Of a DNA stretch of 64,000 nt, positions 34,915 to 47,265 are shown piece after piece (position 1 is the stretch's first letter; every line of letters starts with the position of its first letter). Origin of the DNA: Scleroderma bovista (Eukaryota > Basidiomycota > Agaricomycetes > Boletales > Sclerodermataceae); the NCBI GenBank assembly GCA_037178675.1, contig JAYMGJ010000145.1, positions 62,001 to 126,000 of the forward strand. Reading direction: 5' to 3'. Below the pieces are notes generated by a model. That model searched no databases. It was not told the origin of the DNA and saw only the letters and a program-made list of their open reading frames with translations. The translations under genes were made by a program, and so were the position numbers.

Positions 34915-35686
34915 ATGTCTAACACCCTTGATGCCCACAATATCTCCCTCGCTTTGCAATACATCGGGGTTCGGTTCTGACGGTTTACCTATGTGCTACA
35001 GCAACCCAACCCACCTTCAAATTGGTTTGAGAATGTCATGATAGAAATTGTAAGATCACCTGATTCTTATGGAAATCAATTCATATATTATACATTTAGC
35101 GCGTTCTTGAGCGATTGCTCTCTGCATGCAGTGCCTATGGTCTGATCATGCAGGTGCCTTATATCGCAAACCAATTCCTGTGGTGTGCCACTCTGGCAAA
35201 GATGCAGCAGGAGGAGATACTGGAATACATGAAGGGTCATGATGTATTCATGATCAGGACATCCGAGTCACAGATTCATCATACCGGACTGATGCTACAC
35301 AAATGGTGGGACATGCCCAGTACCACATTCCCTGATGGATATGAATCCCAGCAAATCCCGCACATCATTTCGGAGGCCAAAGACTTTTTCCCTACTGTCT
35401 CGGTATGTATATTCCCTTGCCACCACATCCTGCCTTACATGATCAGCAGGATGGGACCGAGTCCTTACCACTCCTCTTTGATGTCCCAAGAATGCCAAGG
35501 GACAGCATCAAATACATGATGAGTGGGTGTGATCTCATGCTGCATGAAATAGAGAAAGAGATGGGAAATGTACATATGGTGATGCAGGCTTCAGAGCAGC
35601 GGCTGAGTTTATTTGACAGTGTTCCCCATGTAAAAGAGCAATTGGGTAAGACATGGGAACGGTTTGTGACAGATGAAAAGAAGTAG
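34915..35686 (+). pseudogene. gene W: unknown protein between dioxygenase and KDZ transposase
   Basis: Exons 34915-35049, 35100-35402 and 35450-35686 join in phase 0 and give 225 codons. Codon 22 is TGA (34978-34980, before CGG), so the gene is broken unless translation starts later. The rest is well formed: LERLLSACSAYGLIMQVPYI, ANQFLWCATLAKMQQEEIL, LMLHKWWDMPSTTFPDGYES and a helical C-terminus (LPLLFDVPRMPRDSIKYMMS). I do not recognise the family. It is convergent with the KDZ transposase gene, whose stop is only 31 bp beyond its own. Its position suggests that it belongs to the same composite element. Confidence 0.5.
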
Positions 35687-35717
35687 ATATGTTTTACAAC
35701 CTACAACAATGTAGTGT

Positions 35718-38700
35718 TTAAATGGAATAGAGCCGGTGATATATCTGACGTTGCCGGGCAGCATAACAGGCAATCCCGATCTCATCAGATCTCAATGCTG
35801 TTTGCTGGTGGTCTGACCAGAAATTCAACCTACTTTGGAAATAATTTCTGGTCCACTCCGCCTCACATTGTAGCATCTCCACTTCCTCCTTCCACCGGTC
35901 CCTAAGTGCCTTGGACTGGAACCAATGAACCCGGTAAACTAGATTTCCGGTTAAGTACCGAAAGCATTTTGTGATGATGCTAAGACATACATTCAGACAT
36001 CCAATCATTCCTATCAGTATCTCGGGGTACATCCATGGTCCAGAACCAAGGGAGGGTATCATCCCTGTGGCCCCAAGCATTGGGGTCCGATATTGCAGTG
36101 GTGACCGAAAGGTCGGAGGCATGCAATTCCTGGTACCGGTCTAGAACCTGTCTATTGGCACGGAGAGCTACCATCTGCCTGCGGCACCGGCGATATAATG
36201 AGGCATGGCGCTGTAGGGTGAGATCTGTGCTCGCTATCCGGCCCCATGCCTGGGTGGTCATATTATAATTACCGGCTTGTCTAACATCTCGCCTAAAGAT
36301 GACAGCCTTGTCAGCCAGTGCCAGTCTAATTTCATGAAGGCAATCATTGGCTTGCCCCTGTCTCAAGGTTAGTTCCTGTTCCACAAGGAATCCAAGTCCT
36401 AATCCCTGGAGACGGTCTATTCCAATATATGATGGCAGCGGTGGCAACATTGTTTTGGCATTTCCCTGTGTTGGCAAGACGAATGGATTTTCTATTTCCT
36501 CACCATCTGCTTGGTCATCCTGAAATTGTAGGGCAGTGTCCAGTTCTACATCATCATCCCAGTCTTCACCCAGAAACTGTGTGGCTGATGCAACTAATCC
36601 CTCTAACTGGGATTGTAGCCAGTCTCGGCGCCGTGCAATTGATAGCTGTTGTATTTCAGTTCCGGATGTGTTGAGCTGCCGAGCATCAATGGCTAGCATT
36701 ATCTGTGCTCCTTCAACCTTCAATGCCTTAGCTATCCATGTGGTTGATCCCCGAAGCCAGTCTTGTTGTTGGTTGATAAGGTCCATTTCTATCAATTTCA
36801 TTGTTGGTGCTTCAGGCCATATTCAGTAAGGTTAACTCCATTTTAAAACAACATACCCTTCTCCAGCTGAACATCATATATATCCATTGCATGGGGATCC
36901 ATCATCCGGTCATTCAATGCCTTCACCTCCTGCTCCGACCACAATTGCCAGAGACCTTCCGGGACTTGGTTATTCAGTTTTTCAAAAGCTTCTGTAACCT
37001 CTGTCAACGAGCACTGGGCACCCCTCATTTTTCTCCTTAGAAACAATGCTTGTACACATCAGCCAGCAGGGTCATGGTGAAGGGCATTGTTATACTCACG
37101 CATCCGGACCATCTTGACAAAATTGTGGTCATTCATTTGGAAATCGAGTAACTCTTGGCGATGCGGTGTTGCCATCCCCCTTGCAGATGGAGATATTATA
37201 TTCAGTGAAGACCACAGTGTCTCCATGATCTCCCCATCCACTCTGCCGGCACCAGGAATAAAATTCGGGGCATATCTGGCAAAGCATTCTGTTTTATGCC
37301 CATGTACATGCCAAATACCGATCCCAGGCAAAATGCACAGTCCATCTGGTAGAGTGATGAATTTGTTGGACTGAATCCGCCAAGCCAAATTTCTACTATA
37401 CTGGCAATTGATGTCGTAAAATGTTATCACTTGTTGGTCGGGATTCAATGCATGCCGGACTGCATGCACCAGAGCATAGTCCATGTTTACCTGCCTGTAA
37501 CCAGCTCAACAAACTCGAGATGACAATTATGAGAACCTACTGTTCTCCCTTCTGAAAGTCAACCATTGCATGGGGGATGAAACATCCATGTCTTGCACAT
37601 GCACATCCCCCAATCCCAGTGGATGACAGCTGTTTCCTTGCCGAATTTGCCTGATTAACTGCCTGGTGATTGCTACACCCTGATCGCTTTTCAAAGGATG
37701 AGATATAGAACTTCCAGTGGTGCATTCCCTCACCTCTATCTGATTTGCTGTGCCTGCCAAGTACTCCTTGTAGTTACCTGAGCCTACCATGAACCCCCTC
37801 CCATCCATCAGCCACACCTCATCTGCAGGGTTCCTCGGTCTCATGTGCTCCGCCTTGAAATTTCCATCCATCACTATCGACCTCGAAAATTTCCAGCTAC
37901 AAAGAAAAATGAATCTCCCCATCCCAGTGGAGCTTAAACACATTACATACTGGGACAAATCCACATCAGTATCATCAAGGTTCACTCCGGGCTGTGGACA
38001 TGCCGGACAAAACAGCACAAGGTCGCCTGTTGATGAACCAATTTCACTATCATCAACTCCCTTCCATTTCATTAATTTTAGCACCCTCCACATCCTGGAT
38101 ACTCTAAGTAGCTCCCTGTATCTGTCCTATTACTGAGGTAAGACACATGTAATGTGTTTCCGGTCCACTCACCAGCACAAGGTGTGGAAAGGCATTGGAT
38201 GTAATCCTGCGGAGTTTGCTGTAATAGTTCATGGCAGAGGTTCCACATTCCACATTATCCTGGATGAAGTCATCCAATACCTGAAAGGTAAAGACAGTCC
38301 TTGGTTCCTTAGTGGTGGCAGGAAAGAGGCTGGCCATCATCAGCTGAAGGTGTGAATCCAGTGACCCCTGACAGTTGCAGTACATCACATCGCAGAATTG
38401 TACTCCCGAAGTGTGCACCACAGTCAAGAAGGTTCTGCTGTTCGGTACTTTGAGATGGGGAGGTGAGCCTGAATCCACAGATTCCTCATGGTCCTGTGCT
38501 CCTTCCTCTAGGTCATTGGAGAAATCTAATTCTGCATGACCACCACTTGGACAAGGATCCCCACCATGTCCAAGGTGCAGCACCAACCCCGCCTACAACA
38601 TCAGACATTGTTATTGAGTCAGAATGAAAGCACTCACAAGCCGGAGAGAGGAGTCTTCAAAGAAGGCCGAATTCCATTGTTGAACCCGGTGGAAGGGCCA

Positions 38701-39213
38701 GAGCTTATGCTGGTTCCTGCAACAGGCTGTGCAGAACACCGGCTGGTGTGCACAATCTATGCATCTGTAGCTGCCATCCCCACCACACAATATGCAAATC
38801 CGTGGACAGGGGGGAGCTTCCATGGCAAGAATGATTGAGAGATATTTCTGTTTATGGGGCAGCCATGCCCAGAGATAGCTGTTCTAAAAGCGATGTCCAT
38901 GAGATACAGGGTAATATATTGTGGAATAATACTCTACCTGATTTTTGGTCGTTTTAAATTGTTTCAAAGGAGGTGGATCATCTAACTCCTGGTAAGCATC
39001 TTCATCACCATTTTGAAACACATTGTGTTCTGCCATGATGGATGAGCAAGCCACAGTAGGAGATGCCTTAGATTGCATAGCCTGTCGACCCTTTCTTCTG
39101 GGAGTGACCTTCTGAAACTTATCAATTGATCCTCTAGTTGTTTTCACAGTCTTCCACACCACATGGGTCACAGAGGTAGAAGAGGTCACTCCAGATATCC
39201 TCGACTTCCCCAT
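35718..39213 (-). pseudogene. KDZ (Kyakuja-Dileera-Zisupton) transposase
   Basis: Minus-strand multi-exon gene. Exon 1 39213-38938 is basic. Exon 2 carries the KDZ-associated cysteine cluster CILCGGDGSYRCIDC..CTACCRNQH with PFHRVQQW. Next come YCNCQGSLDSHLQLMMASLF and VECGTSAMNYYSKLRRIT, then LVLFCPACPQPGVNL, IVMDGNFKAEHM and DEVWLMDGRGFMV. Then CARHGCFIPHAMVDFQKGEQ, MDYALVHAVRHAL, FYDINCQYSRN, GIGIWHVHGHKTECFARYAP and GEIMETLWSSLNIISPSARG. The C-terminus includes TTWIAKALKVEGAQIML and ELTLRQGQANDCLHEIRLAL and ends at 35718. The Asp/Glu residues in DGNF, YDINCQ and GEIMETLW are the likely catalytic triad (inference). A one-base shift near 37690 separates the frame of SSISHPLKSD from that of SNHQAVNQAN, so it is probably inactive. 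Introns include 35986-35930 (GTATGT..CTAG). It is divergent from X1. Confidence 0.88.
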
Positions 39214-39548
39214 GATTGATAGGCTTGGTGCAAACTTCAGTAGGAAATGCCTCATTGCAACATCATGGATCACCATCATCGCATCCGGATCTGTGTATCT
39301 TGTCTGAGATTGGTACCAATTGGCATCAGGAACATTAGGTACACTGCCTATATATAGTAGGTGATCTGCCGATTTGTGACATCGGCTACTTCTTATGGTT
39401 AGTGATCCACTGCACCGGAACCATAGCTAACCTCAAAAGGAAATTGTTCGGATCGAAGGAACTTTACATGACAGCTGAGGGAATTCCATTCAACATGGTG
39501 CACGCTATGATATGGAGGGCTTCACCAACAAAGTCTACCACATTCACA

Positions 39549-41436
39549 ATGACTTCAAGCGACTCAGACTCCCATTCATCTTCTGAATCATCTCATCCTA
39601 CAGAACCAGAGGATCCCACGACCACCAGACTGGTAGGGGAGAATACTCCAGGGAAACTCACCTCCGAGGAAATAGAGATTCTTCATGCAAACCTTGAAGA
39701 GTGGAAGGCTTTAAAGGGGGACAGGAGGAAGCCTGTGAATAGGAGGGTCCGTGATCTCATTAGACACCTGCCTGCAAATGAGTACATCTTGGGAGAGGAC
39801 TGGAAAGCTAAGTTGGGTGTAGGTGATGTTGTATTCCGCTCTGCAAAGGCTAACATTTTATAGCACATCAAAAGCTGGTTTTATAACCATGGCCGGTCCC
39901 GAGCACGCAAGGGGATGCTGAAGTGGGGGCAAAATTGGACTGCACGGAGGGTAATAAGGGAGCAGAAGTGAATGGAGATTCAGCAAGAATTCCAACAGCG
40001 CGGTATCGGGGTTGGCAGCAAGGAAATGATAGGAGGGTACCAGAAGACCATTGGAAGGCTGATGAAAAAGGTTACCAAGGATGAAATGAAAGAGGCAGAG
40101 CGGGTTGCTCAGGAGTGGAACGAGGTCCAACCACCACCGGAGGTACAGGCTATGTATGTACACATTTCTAATCTTTTGTATGATACACCTCACAGGTCTT
40201 CAGTGCAGCTGAGAAAAAAGGCCAGAAGTATACTCGCGAGTATGCAGAGACTATGTGGAAGCAGTGTGGTACCCGGGTGGTGGTGATGGTGGCTTGGAAG
40301 GATCAGAACGGAAAGGTGATGGCCGGCATGTAAGTGGAAACATGGCAGTTACACATTGAGATGACCGGAACAATTACAGACATGATTTCAATGATGAACT
40401 TGGGAATGCGAGTACATTTCCGGACTGGGAAGGAATGGAGGAAAAATGGTCGAGGTATGCTTCTGATGTATTCAAGGCCGGTGAGATTCCGGATGGAGAC
40501 CAGGCAGATGATGAGGATGAGGATGCGGATCAACATCCTCGAAAGATTGTCAAGAAGGGTAAGAAAAAGGCACAAGTAAGCCTCCAAACCCTTGACAGCG
40601 GGATTCCGCAACTTCCGAACATCCTTGACATGCATGTGCCGGAGAAACAGGACATCATCCGGGCATTCGTGACCTGTCACTACCGTAAGTTACTTGGATT
40701 TAGGTGAGGGGTAACTAACTAAGGCACAATAGGTCGTGCTTGTGGAAAGGAAAGAGCAACTGTACCATGGATGAGCATCGCAGAAGACCTGCAAGGTTAT
40801 ATTGAAAGCAAGTACCTCCCTTCTGATGTCTCGTTGAAGGAACCTAGCAAAATGGGTGGTGTGCAAGTGACTCAGATCCTGGAATTCTGGAGGAGGAGAC
40901 AACAAATCGATCCACAAGATGTATTTAGGTTCATGGCCTGGAAGGATGCCGAGGGAGCATTACAAAGGTCGGTTGGTGAAGATGAGCACCGGTCAGACAA
41001 GGCCCTTGGAAAGAGAAGGAGACAAGGTGAGTGAATTTCTCTGAATTGTGGAGTCTCTACTAAAAATATTACATAGAGGACCAATGGGATGAGGGTGATT
41101 CCCCCAATGAAGGTGTTACTGACCGAACCAGAAATCAGAAGCACAACCGGCCTGCCCCAAAAGCTCATGCACCGGCCGGTCACACTATCGCAGTTCCCCC
41201 CACCCAGCCACGTCCACGCCAGAAGAGAGGAACAGGTATGTTCATTGAATATAATTGACAGGATAATGACATTATTATTAGATAATGTGGTTCCGGGGGA
41301 TATTCCCATAGCCGGTCCTAGCAATAAGGAACCCGGTCCTGGTAATACAGTCCGGCAGTCCAAAAGGCAAAGAAGGGCAACAGAAAGAGCGGATCATGAT
41401 GCACCTACACCCCGTGATAAAAGGAAAAAGAGATAG
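39549..41436 (+). pseudogene. X1: unknown accessory protein of the KDZ element, first copy
   Basis: Multi-exon gene of about 500 codons: an acidic Ser-rich N-terminus (SSDSDSHSSSESSHP), a helical segment, then IKSWFYNHGRSRARKGMLKW..WTARRVI, AERVAQEWNEVQPPPEVQ, MWKQCGTRVVVMVAWK, HDFNDELGN, FVTCHY, ATVPWMSI..SLKEPSKMGG and ILEFWRRRQQIDPQDVF, ending in a basic tail (KRQRRATERADHD..KRKKR). Each block has a counterpart, with the same exon joins, in X2 (61307-63914). An in-frame TGA at 39969-39971 (between REQK and MEIQQ) breaks it. No known domain was recognised; the WTARxVI and CGxRVVVMxAWK blocks are the best family markers. It shares a 335-bp divergent upstream region with the KDZ transposase. 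Confidence 0.65.
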
Positions 41437-41454
41437 ATTACATATATATATTTT

Positions 41455-42560
41455 ATGAATGTGTCCTGTTGTCAAATGTGGTACCTATTGATATCATTAC
41501 CACTGGTCTCATCCCATATGATACCAGTATCCTTATCATCAGCCCGGATCACTGCCGGTCACCATACTAGCAGTATTGTCAGCACTGGCCCACACAAGAC
41601 CAGTATCCTTATTATTGGCCAGTACAATCTGTATAATTATTATAGGTCAATTTGGAACTGATCTGGTCTGGTATCTAACAGTTGTGTTCTTAGACCATTA
41701 TGTTTGTATAATGATTACCAGTTCACTACTACCAGTGAGTATACTACCGGTATGATCACAACTGGCCGGTATGCTACCGGTATGGTCACTACCAGTAGGT
41801 ATCCTATCGACCGGTGAGTATACAAGCAGTATGGATTATTGGCCAGTACTATCTTACCGGTATGGGTACGATCGGCCCACACTATACCGGTATTCATATC
41901 AGCGGCCAGTACTATCTGCATGATTATTCCACTGTCAATATTCCACTGATCTAGTCTACTATCCACAGGCCAGTACCATCATCTTAGTATCATAGGCCGG
42001 TATCATGACCACTAATGGGATGGTCACCACCGGCCCACACAAGACCGGTATCCTTCCAGTGCAATCTGTATAATCATTACTAATCAATATGCAACTGATC
42101 TGGTCTGGTAGCTACCAGTATGGTCAGTACCGGCCGATATGCTACCAGTATGGTGACTACCGGCCGGTATGCTACCGGTATGGTCACCACCGGTCAGTAT
42201 ACTACCGGTATGCGTGGCACCGGCCCACAGAAGACCGGTATCCTTATTATTGGCCAGTACAATGTGTATAATTATTACCAATCGCTATGCAACTGATCTG
42301 GTCTGGTAGCTACCGGTATGGTCACCACCGGTCAGTATACTACCGGTATGTGTAGCACCAGCCCACACAAGACCGGTATCCTTATTATTGGTTAGCACAA
42401 TATGTATAATTATTACTAAATATGCAACTGATCTGGTCTGGTATCTAACAGTTGTGTTCTTAGACCATTATGTTTGTATAATGATTACCAGTCACCACAC
42501 TCCGGGTGTAGTCACCACCGGCTACATCGGTCTGATGAAGATTGCATTGGTACTACAAAA
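41455..42560. repeat. ACCGGT-core array between X1 and Z1 stops
   Basis: About 1.1 kb of degenerate units (taccggtatggtcaccaccggtcagtat and relatives) fill the gap between the convergent genes X1 and Z1. A longer unit beginning gcaactgatctggtctggta recurs near 41660, 42090, 42290 and 42425. Confidence 0.85.
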
Positions 42561-42568
42561 GTACTACA

Positions 42569-43784
42569 CTACAGAAGGGATGGATCTAATTTTACTGTTG
42601 CCAACCATTGCGTCTCCTCCTTTTCTGCTGCTTTGGCCAATTCATCCCGGAATTTTGACCATACCCAGTGCTGCTGGACCAACTCCCTCCATCGGCTGGT
42701 GGCTTCCACCAATCTATTTGCATATTGGGTATATGCTGCAATTAGTTGGCTATCTTGCATGGGGTGGATTGGTTGCTCATTGAAAAAAGTCACCAATCTG
42801 GTGATTCGCCTTGCCATTTCCACTGTGATTGTGTCAGACAGCATAACTGAAGGGCTCCAGACATACATTGTGTCAGGGGTACATCTCCCTCCCGCACAGC
42901 ATACCTTGCAGACTCCCTTGCTAATAATTCATAGAGCTCATCTAGCGGTATGCAAACATTAGGAATGGGTTCATAGGTGGCATATAGCAGAACCTACCAT
43001 CATCATTTCGCATCTCCGTAGATGCAGTATTGTGCTTTGAAGCTGGGGGTGTTGCAGATGCATGAAGTGGACTCTCAGTGAGATCAATAAAAACAGGGCC
43101 AGTAGTAGGTTTTGGCCAGACTGCATTGCTGTGGGAGGTATTTGTTCTGTCCGGTGAGTGCCATGGGGATCCGAGGGGGGGAACAAAGTCCCTGGACTGA
43201 CTCCTGCGAGGTGAATTGAGGTGTGGAGTGGCAAGAGGAGTAAACGCATGCATAGTAGTAGATGGTGAGCCGATTTGGGGTTGAAATAGAGAACCGGATG
43301 GTGAAGACATCGGTGATGCCGAAACCCATGAGTGCCGCGCCACCGGTGAGTCAAATGGAGGGGGCGAAAGTGATGCAAATGAATTGGGAGATAATGGGGA
43401 TGAATTAGATATATCATGGGGGATGGAACAAGACCTTTCCAACATAGGGGAGAAAGTGATTATTGGTTCTGGCCCACAGGTGAATTCAGTGTCCTCGGAG
43501 AATGAGTGGAGAGGAGCCTCAGGAGTTGGGGACGAATCAGGGGAGCCAATGGGGGGTTCTGAACCTAGTGTGAAGCTTTCATCGGCACTTTGCTCATCAA
43601 CCGACATGGCATCCTCATCCTCCTCCACTGTGGTGAGTGAACTGGGGCATGAACTTCCACCAGGTGAAGGTTGAACGACTACAATAGTTTGTCACATATC
43701 AATGGGAAATTATTGGGACTTACAGTGCTTCACCTGTCTTGTTGACGAGAACCTTACACATTTTGTTGAATGTTTGGTATCCAT
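42569..43784 (-). CDS. Z1: unknown acidic/proline-rich protein, first copy
   Basis: Exon 1 starts at ATG 43784 (MDTKHSTKCVRFSSTRQVKH; donor GTAAGTCCC). The large exon reads through EEDEDAMSVDEQSADESFTL, a Ser/Pro-rich region of about 170 residues and an IDLTESPL stretch. A short exon DELYELLARESAR follows. The last exon reads EMARRITRLV..DSQLIAAYTQYANRLVEATS and RWRELVQQHW to a stop at 42569. The N-terminal VRF, the MSVDE block and the C-terminal helix QYA.(R/K)LVE.T..WR.L match Z2 (59258-60668), so the two are paralogues despite low identity. The exon order near 42870-42960 is tentative. I see no nonsense codon in the exons I could assign. Divergent from Y1. Function unknown; a disordered scaffold with a C-terminal helix is what the sequence shows. 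Confidence 0.55.
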
Positions 43785-44249
43785 CAATGGAATTGTGTTT
43801 TGTGAGAGTAGAACAAATAGGATGCGAACAACCGGGTCAAGGGCAAGAACACCAAGGTGTATTATATAATCAATATGATCACCAGTGCAGTTTGGGTACC
43901 AACAGCCAAGCAAGGACCGGTCACTGGTTCCACCACATTGTCGTGTGTGAATTATGTTAATCACTATTATTCATGAGGTACATATGATTACCGGCGACTA
44001 ATTGAATTCACCGGTGTGTGTTTGTGGCACTGAAGCAACCGGTTATTGATTTTACATGTGTTCCATTTATCTTGTTTTTTGTCTGCATATCATAATTTGT
44101 ATTGGACCATTGTGCACAATACATGGGAATATGTTATGTAATCAGTTTCAACAATATATAGTGGCCATACCGGCATATTTCCCTTGCCTTTCCTCCACCA
44201 CATTCACTCCCATCGAATCCCATCGCATTCAACTGCAAAACCTTTATCC
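43785..44249. promoter_or_regulatory. divergent Z1 / Y1 promoter region
   Basis: 465 bp between the two start codons, with an AT-rich middle and ACCGGT-type motifs (aggaccggtcactgg, attcaccggtgtg, caaccggttattg). The same head-to-head arrangement separates Y2 and Z2. Confidence 0.5.
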
Positions 44250-46648
44250 ATGTCATCACAAGACAATGCCTTAACCTCCTCCATCGGCACCAGTGAGGAC
44301 CATGCAAAGGCGATTGTTACCCAGGCAGCCAAGGTCATACAGCAATATACCAACAGTCTCAAATATAATAGCACTATGGAATACTGGAAGGAAACCACAC
44401 AGGTTGTGTGGGATAGGCTGGTGAGTTATTAGTACATAGTTTGATATCTGTACCCATCAATCCCACAGAAAGAGGTCACTGCCATTGTAGATCAGTTGCC
44501 AGCCAGCTTTGCAATCCCGATCCATGTCATCGCGGCCAATGCCTTCATGGTGAGCCCCAACTCACTTCTTGAGGCGAAGAAATGGCCACCTTGGGAGCGC
44601 ATCCATCGGGCAAAGGACAAAGACGTTGAGGATCACCCATGGTACAATCTCCGGGAGCCTGCCCTGCCAGTTCCTCCTGCACCAACAACAACACTGGTAA
44701 CGCAGGTGAAAGGAAAGGAGAAGGAGAGGAATGAAGACATGGATAGTGGGAAATTAGGTGAGCACACCACATTTATAATCCCAATTGATTTCTGTTCTGA
44801 AGAGCCAAGGTGCAGGAACCGAGGAGAGTGGTGGAGAGTTGGCAGGATGCCGGTCCCGATCCCAGCCGGCCGGTCCATCTAAGAAAGGGAAGGAGAAGGC
44901 AAAGGTAGTGGAAGATCCACAAGGTCACATAAACCAGGGGATGTCTGGTAAGCAATATGACTGTTGGATTGACACGAAGGTGTTTTCTGATAAAGGTAAT
45001 GTGCAGACAAGCAGGATGGTGGTGGCCCGGTGGTAAGACACCGGTCTCGGTCCCGAGCGACCACGCAGTCAAAGAAGGGGAAGGAGAAGGAAGTGCAAAT
45101 GCAAGTGGAAGTGGAGGGAGAGTCACAGAGCATGATCACTGGGGGGAAATTGGGTAAGTGAGGTGCCATTGATACAATGGAGTCAGGCACTGATCAACTC
45201 GGAATGTAGACAATGAACAGGCCGGTGGAGAGCAGGCCAGAGGACGGTCTCTTTCCCGACAAGCTGGTGCATCAAATCGGAATCAGAGTAAATCCTGAGG
45301 ACGCACGCCACGTATTAAGTCTGCACCTACCGTTGACAGTGAGGAAGATCCTGATATGCCACTGGTCAACCCCACTCAACCAAAAGCATCATTCCTTGTG
45401 CCGGTAGGATTTGGCCCTGTTCCACCAGAGGATCGGTGCGATCGATGTCGGAAGGGTGACAAAATGTGCTTGGTAAAGCCAGGTCAGGCTTGCTTAAACT
45501 GCAACAAGGTAAAGATGAAGTGCAGTTTGACCGACAGGCTTCATGCCCGATCTTGGGCCCCATCTGAGGCAGCCATGACCACAACCCAGCAACATTGCTC
45601 CCCTTCCAGGGTTCCATCTGAGGCAGCCCCGACCACAACCCGGCGACGTTGGTCCCCTTCCAGGGTTCCATCGGAGATCGCCCCTGATTTCACCCCACGG
45701 CCAGCAAAGCGACAACGGTCGTCCAGCATCCACCCTACTCCTGGACCATCGAAGGCCAAGGCAGGACAGGTTGAAAGGTCCTCAGGCAGAGGTGAGTATC
45801 ATCCATGCTTTGTATCCTTGCATTCAAATCGCTGAACAGGTTTTGAAGTTTATATTCAAACACCTTCATTGTTGCCAAAATCAAAGTCCTGTGATACCAG
45901 TGTTGCCTCAACCTGTGCAGCATCTGCCACCGACCCTCCAACGACCCCATCTGCTGTTGCGACATCTGGCATGACCGAGGGTGAGCGGTTGCAGGATGTG
46001 GAGGAGGAGGTCTTCCTTCTCAAGAAGGATATTGCGAGGATGAAGGAGGATACCGAGGAGAACATTGTCCTTCTGAAGAGAGATAATGCAAGGATGAGGG
46101 TGGAGTTGGAGCAGAACCGGGAGGAGCTGGAGACACTCCGGGCACTTGTGGAAGCCATGCGCGAAGACCGGTTCCCCACTGCTCCTGCACTCCATGACCC
46201 TACAGTACCTTCTCCGGTCAAATGTCCTCCACCTGGTATGCATGGATCTCCGCCTTCTGAATATTCTCAATGTCCCAACATTTCCCCATCCATCTGGGCA
46301 TTGTTTGATCTACCTGCAGGTTTGTGCTTTTGTTTTCCGATCTCTTGAATTCATGTTTTGAATGGTGCAGGTGACACTCCAGGTCCCAGTGCTGGTACCG
46401 ACCACCAGGTATCTGCAATTCCAGCCTGTGTCCCTCTGGAGACCTTGGACATGGATATTTCAACAGCCTCCACTGACAGACCGTCACAGGTGGACCCGAC
46501 ACCTGCTATTACCATGGGGATTCAGCCATCCCCCATCATTACCGTCAGTCCCCCTGCACCAGAACCTCAAGATGTTGGTACTCCGGCATCAGAGCAACCA
46601 GATGTTGCAATGGGTGAAGGAGGCAGGGACTCCTCACATAAGGACTAA
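44250..46648 (+). pseudogene. Y1: zinc-cluster / coiled-coil protein, first copy
   Basis: Exon 1 44250-44419 (helical; WDRL at the donor GTGAGT). Exon 2 starts at the acceptor near 44470 (KEVTAIVDQLPASFAIP, WPPWERIHRAKDKDVEDHPW). Next are low-complexity exons with repeated SRSQP/SKKGKEK blocks. Then comes a conserved PRIKSAPTVDSEED and the cluster C-x2-C-x6-C-x7-C-x2-C-x6-C (CDRCRKGDKMC..ACLNCNKVKMKC), which fits Zn(II)2Cys6 spacing. Then a coiled coil (VEEEVFLLKKDIARMKEDTE) and a Pro-rich tail (GIQPSPIITVSPPAPEPQ) to 46648. In-frame TGA at 45296-45298, just before GRTPRIKSAP, breaks it. Y2 shows the same order of parts. Zn2Cys6 domains are known to bind CGG half-sites; binding of this protein to the ACCGGT motif is inference. 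Confidence 0.65.
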
Positions 46649-46749
46649 TTTTGTTTCATTGCCACAAACTTTGTATTTGTAGTACAATTAGTATCCTTTG
46701 TTTGTGTAAGAATATATTCCTGTGCATGGCTATGATTAAATGTGTAAGT

Positions 46750-47265
46750 GATCTACTTGTATGCTTAGCACCGGTCAGTCAGGCCAATGGCCCATTTCTT
46801 TACTTATAATTATTGTTGTACCATTGCCAATATTATCATGTGATGAATTACTAGTTCATATTTGTCACCCAACATTGGATACTACTGGATGATGAATCCC
46901 AGTCAGCACACTACTGGCATAATCATGACCGGTCAGTGCACACCAAGTATGATCTTCCCATGGTGGTTTGCTTACCATAGTATACTAACAATGTACTCAT
47001 ACCTTTGATTAGCTTGAGTGGGCTTGTCTTATAGCACAGCCGGTATGATTATGACCAGTATGTACACCGGTGTATTCATGACTGGCAAGTGCAATACTAG
47101 CATGTCCATCATCTGCCAGTACTCGGTCTGTTGTTACAATATAATTTTGGTATCGTTATTACTTGTCAGTGCTGTCCTTGTGAAAGTATCACCAGGCAGC
47201 ATTCTGCCAGCATGGTGTTGTTTACCACCAAACAAAACAATACCGGTATCCATATCATCAGCCGG
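46750..47265. repeat. ACCGGT-core array beyond Y1, decayed
   Basis: Degenerate units (accggtcagt, gaccagtatg, aataccggtatcc) follow the 3' end of Y1. They end at gccgg, where family B copy 2 starts. Confidence 0.7.

Noticed and set aside
43384..43674. 96-codon plus-strand frame opposite Z1
   Set aside because: Shadow of the Ser/Pro-rich Z1 exon, whose ends match Z2.
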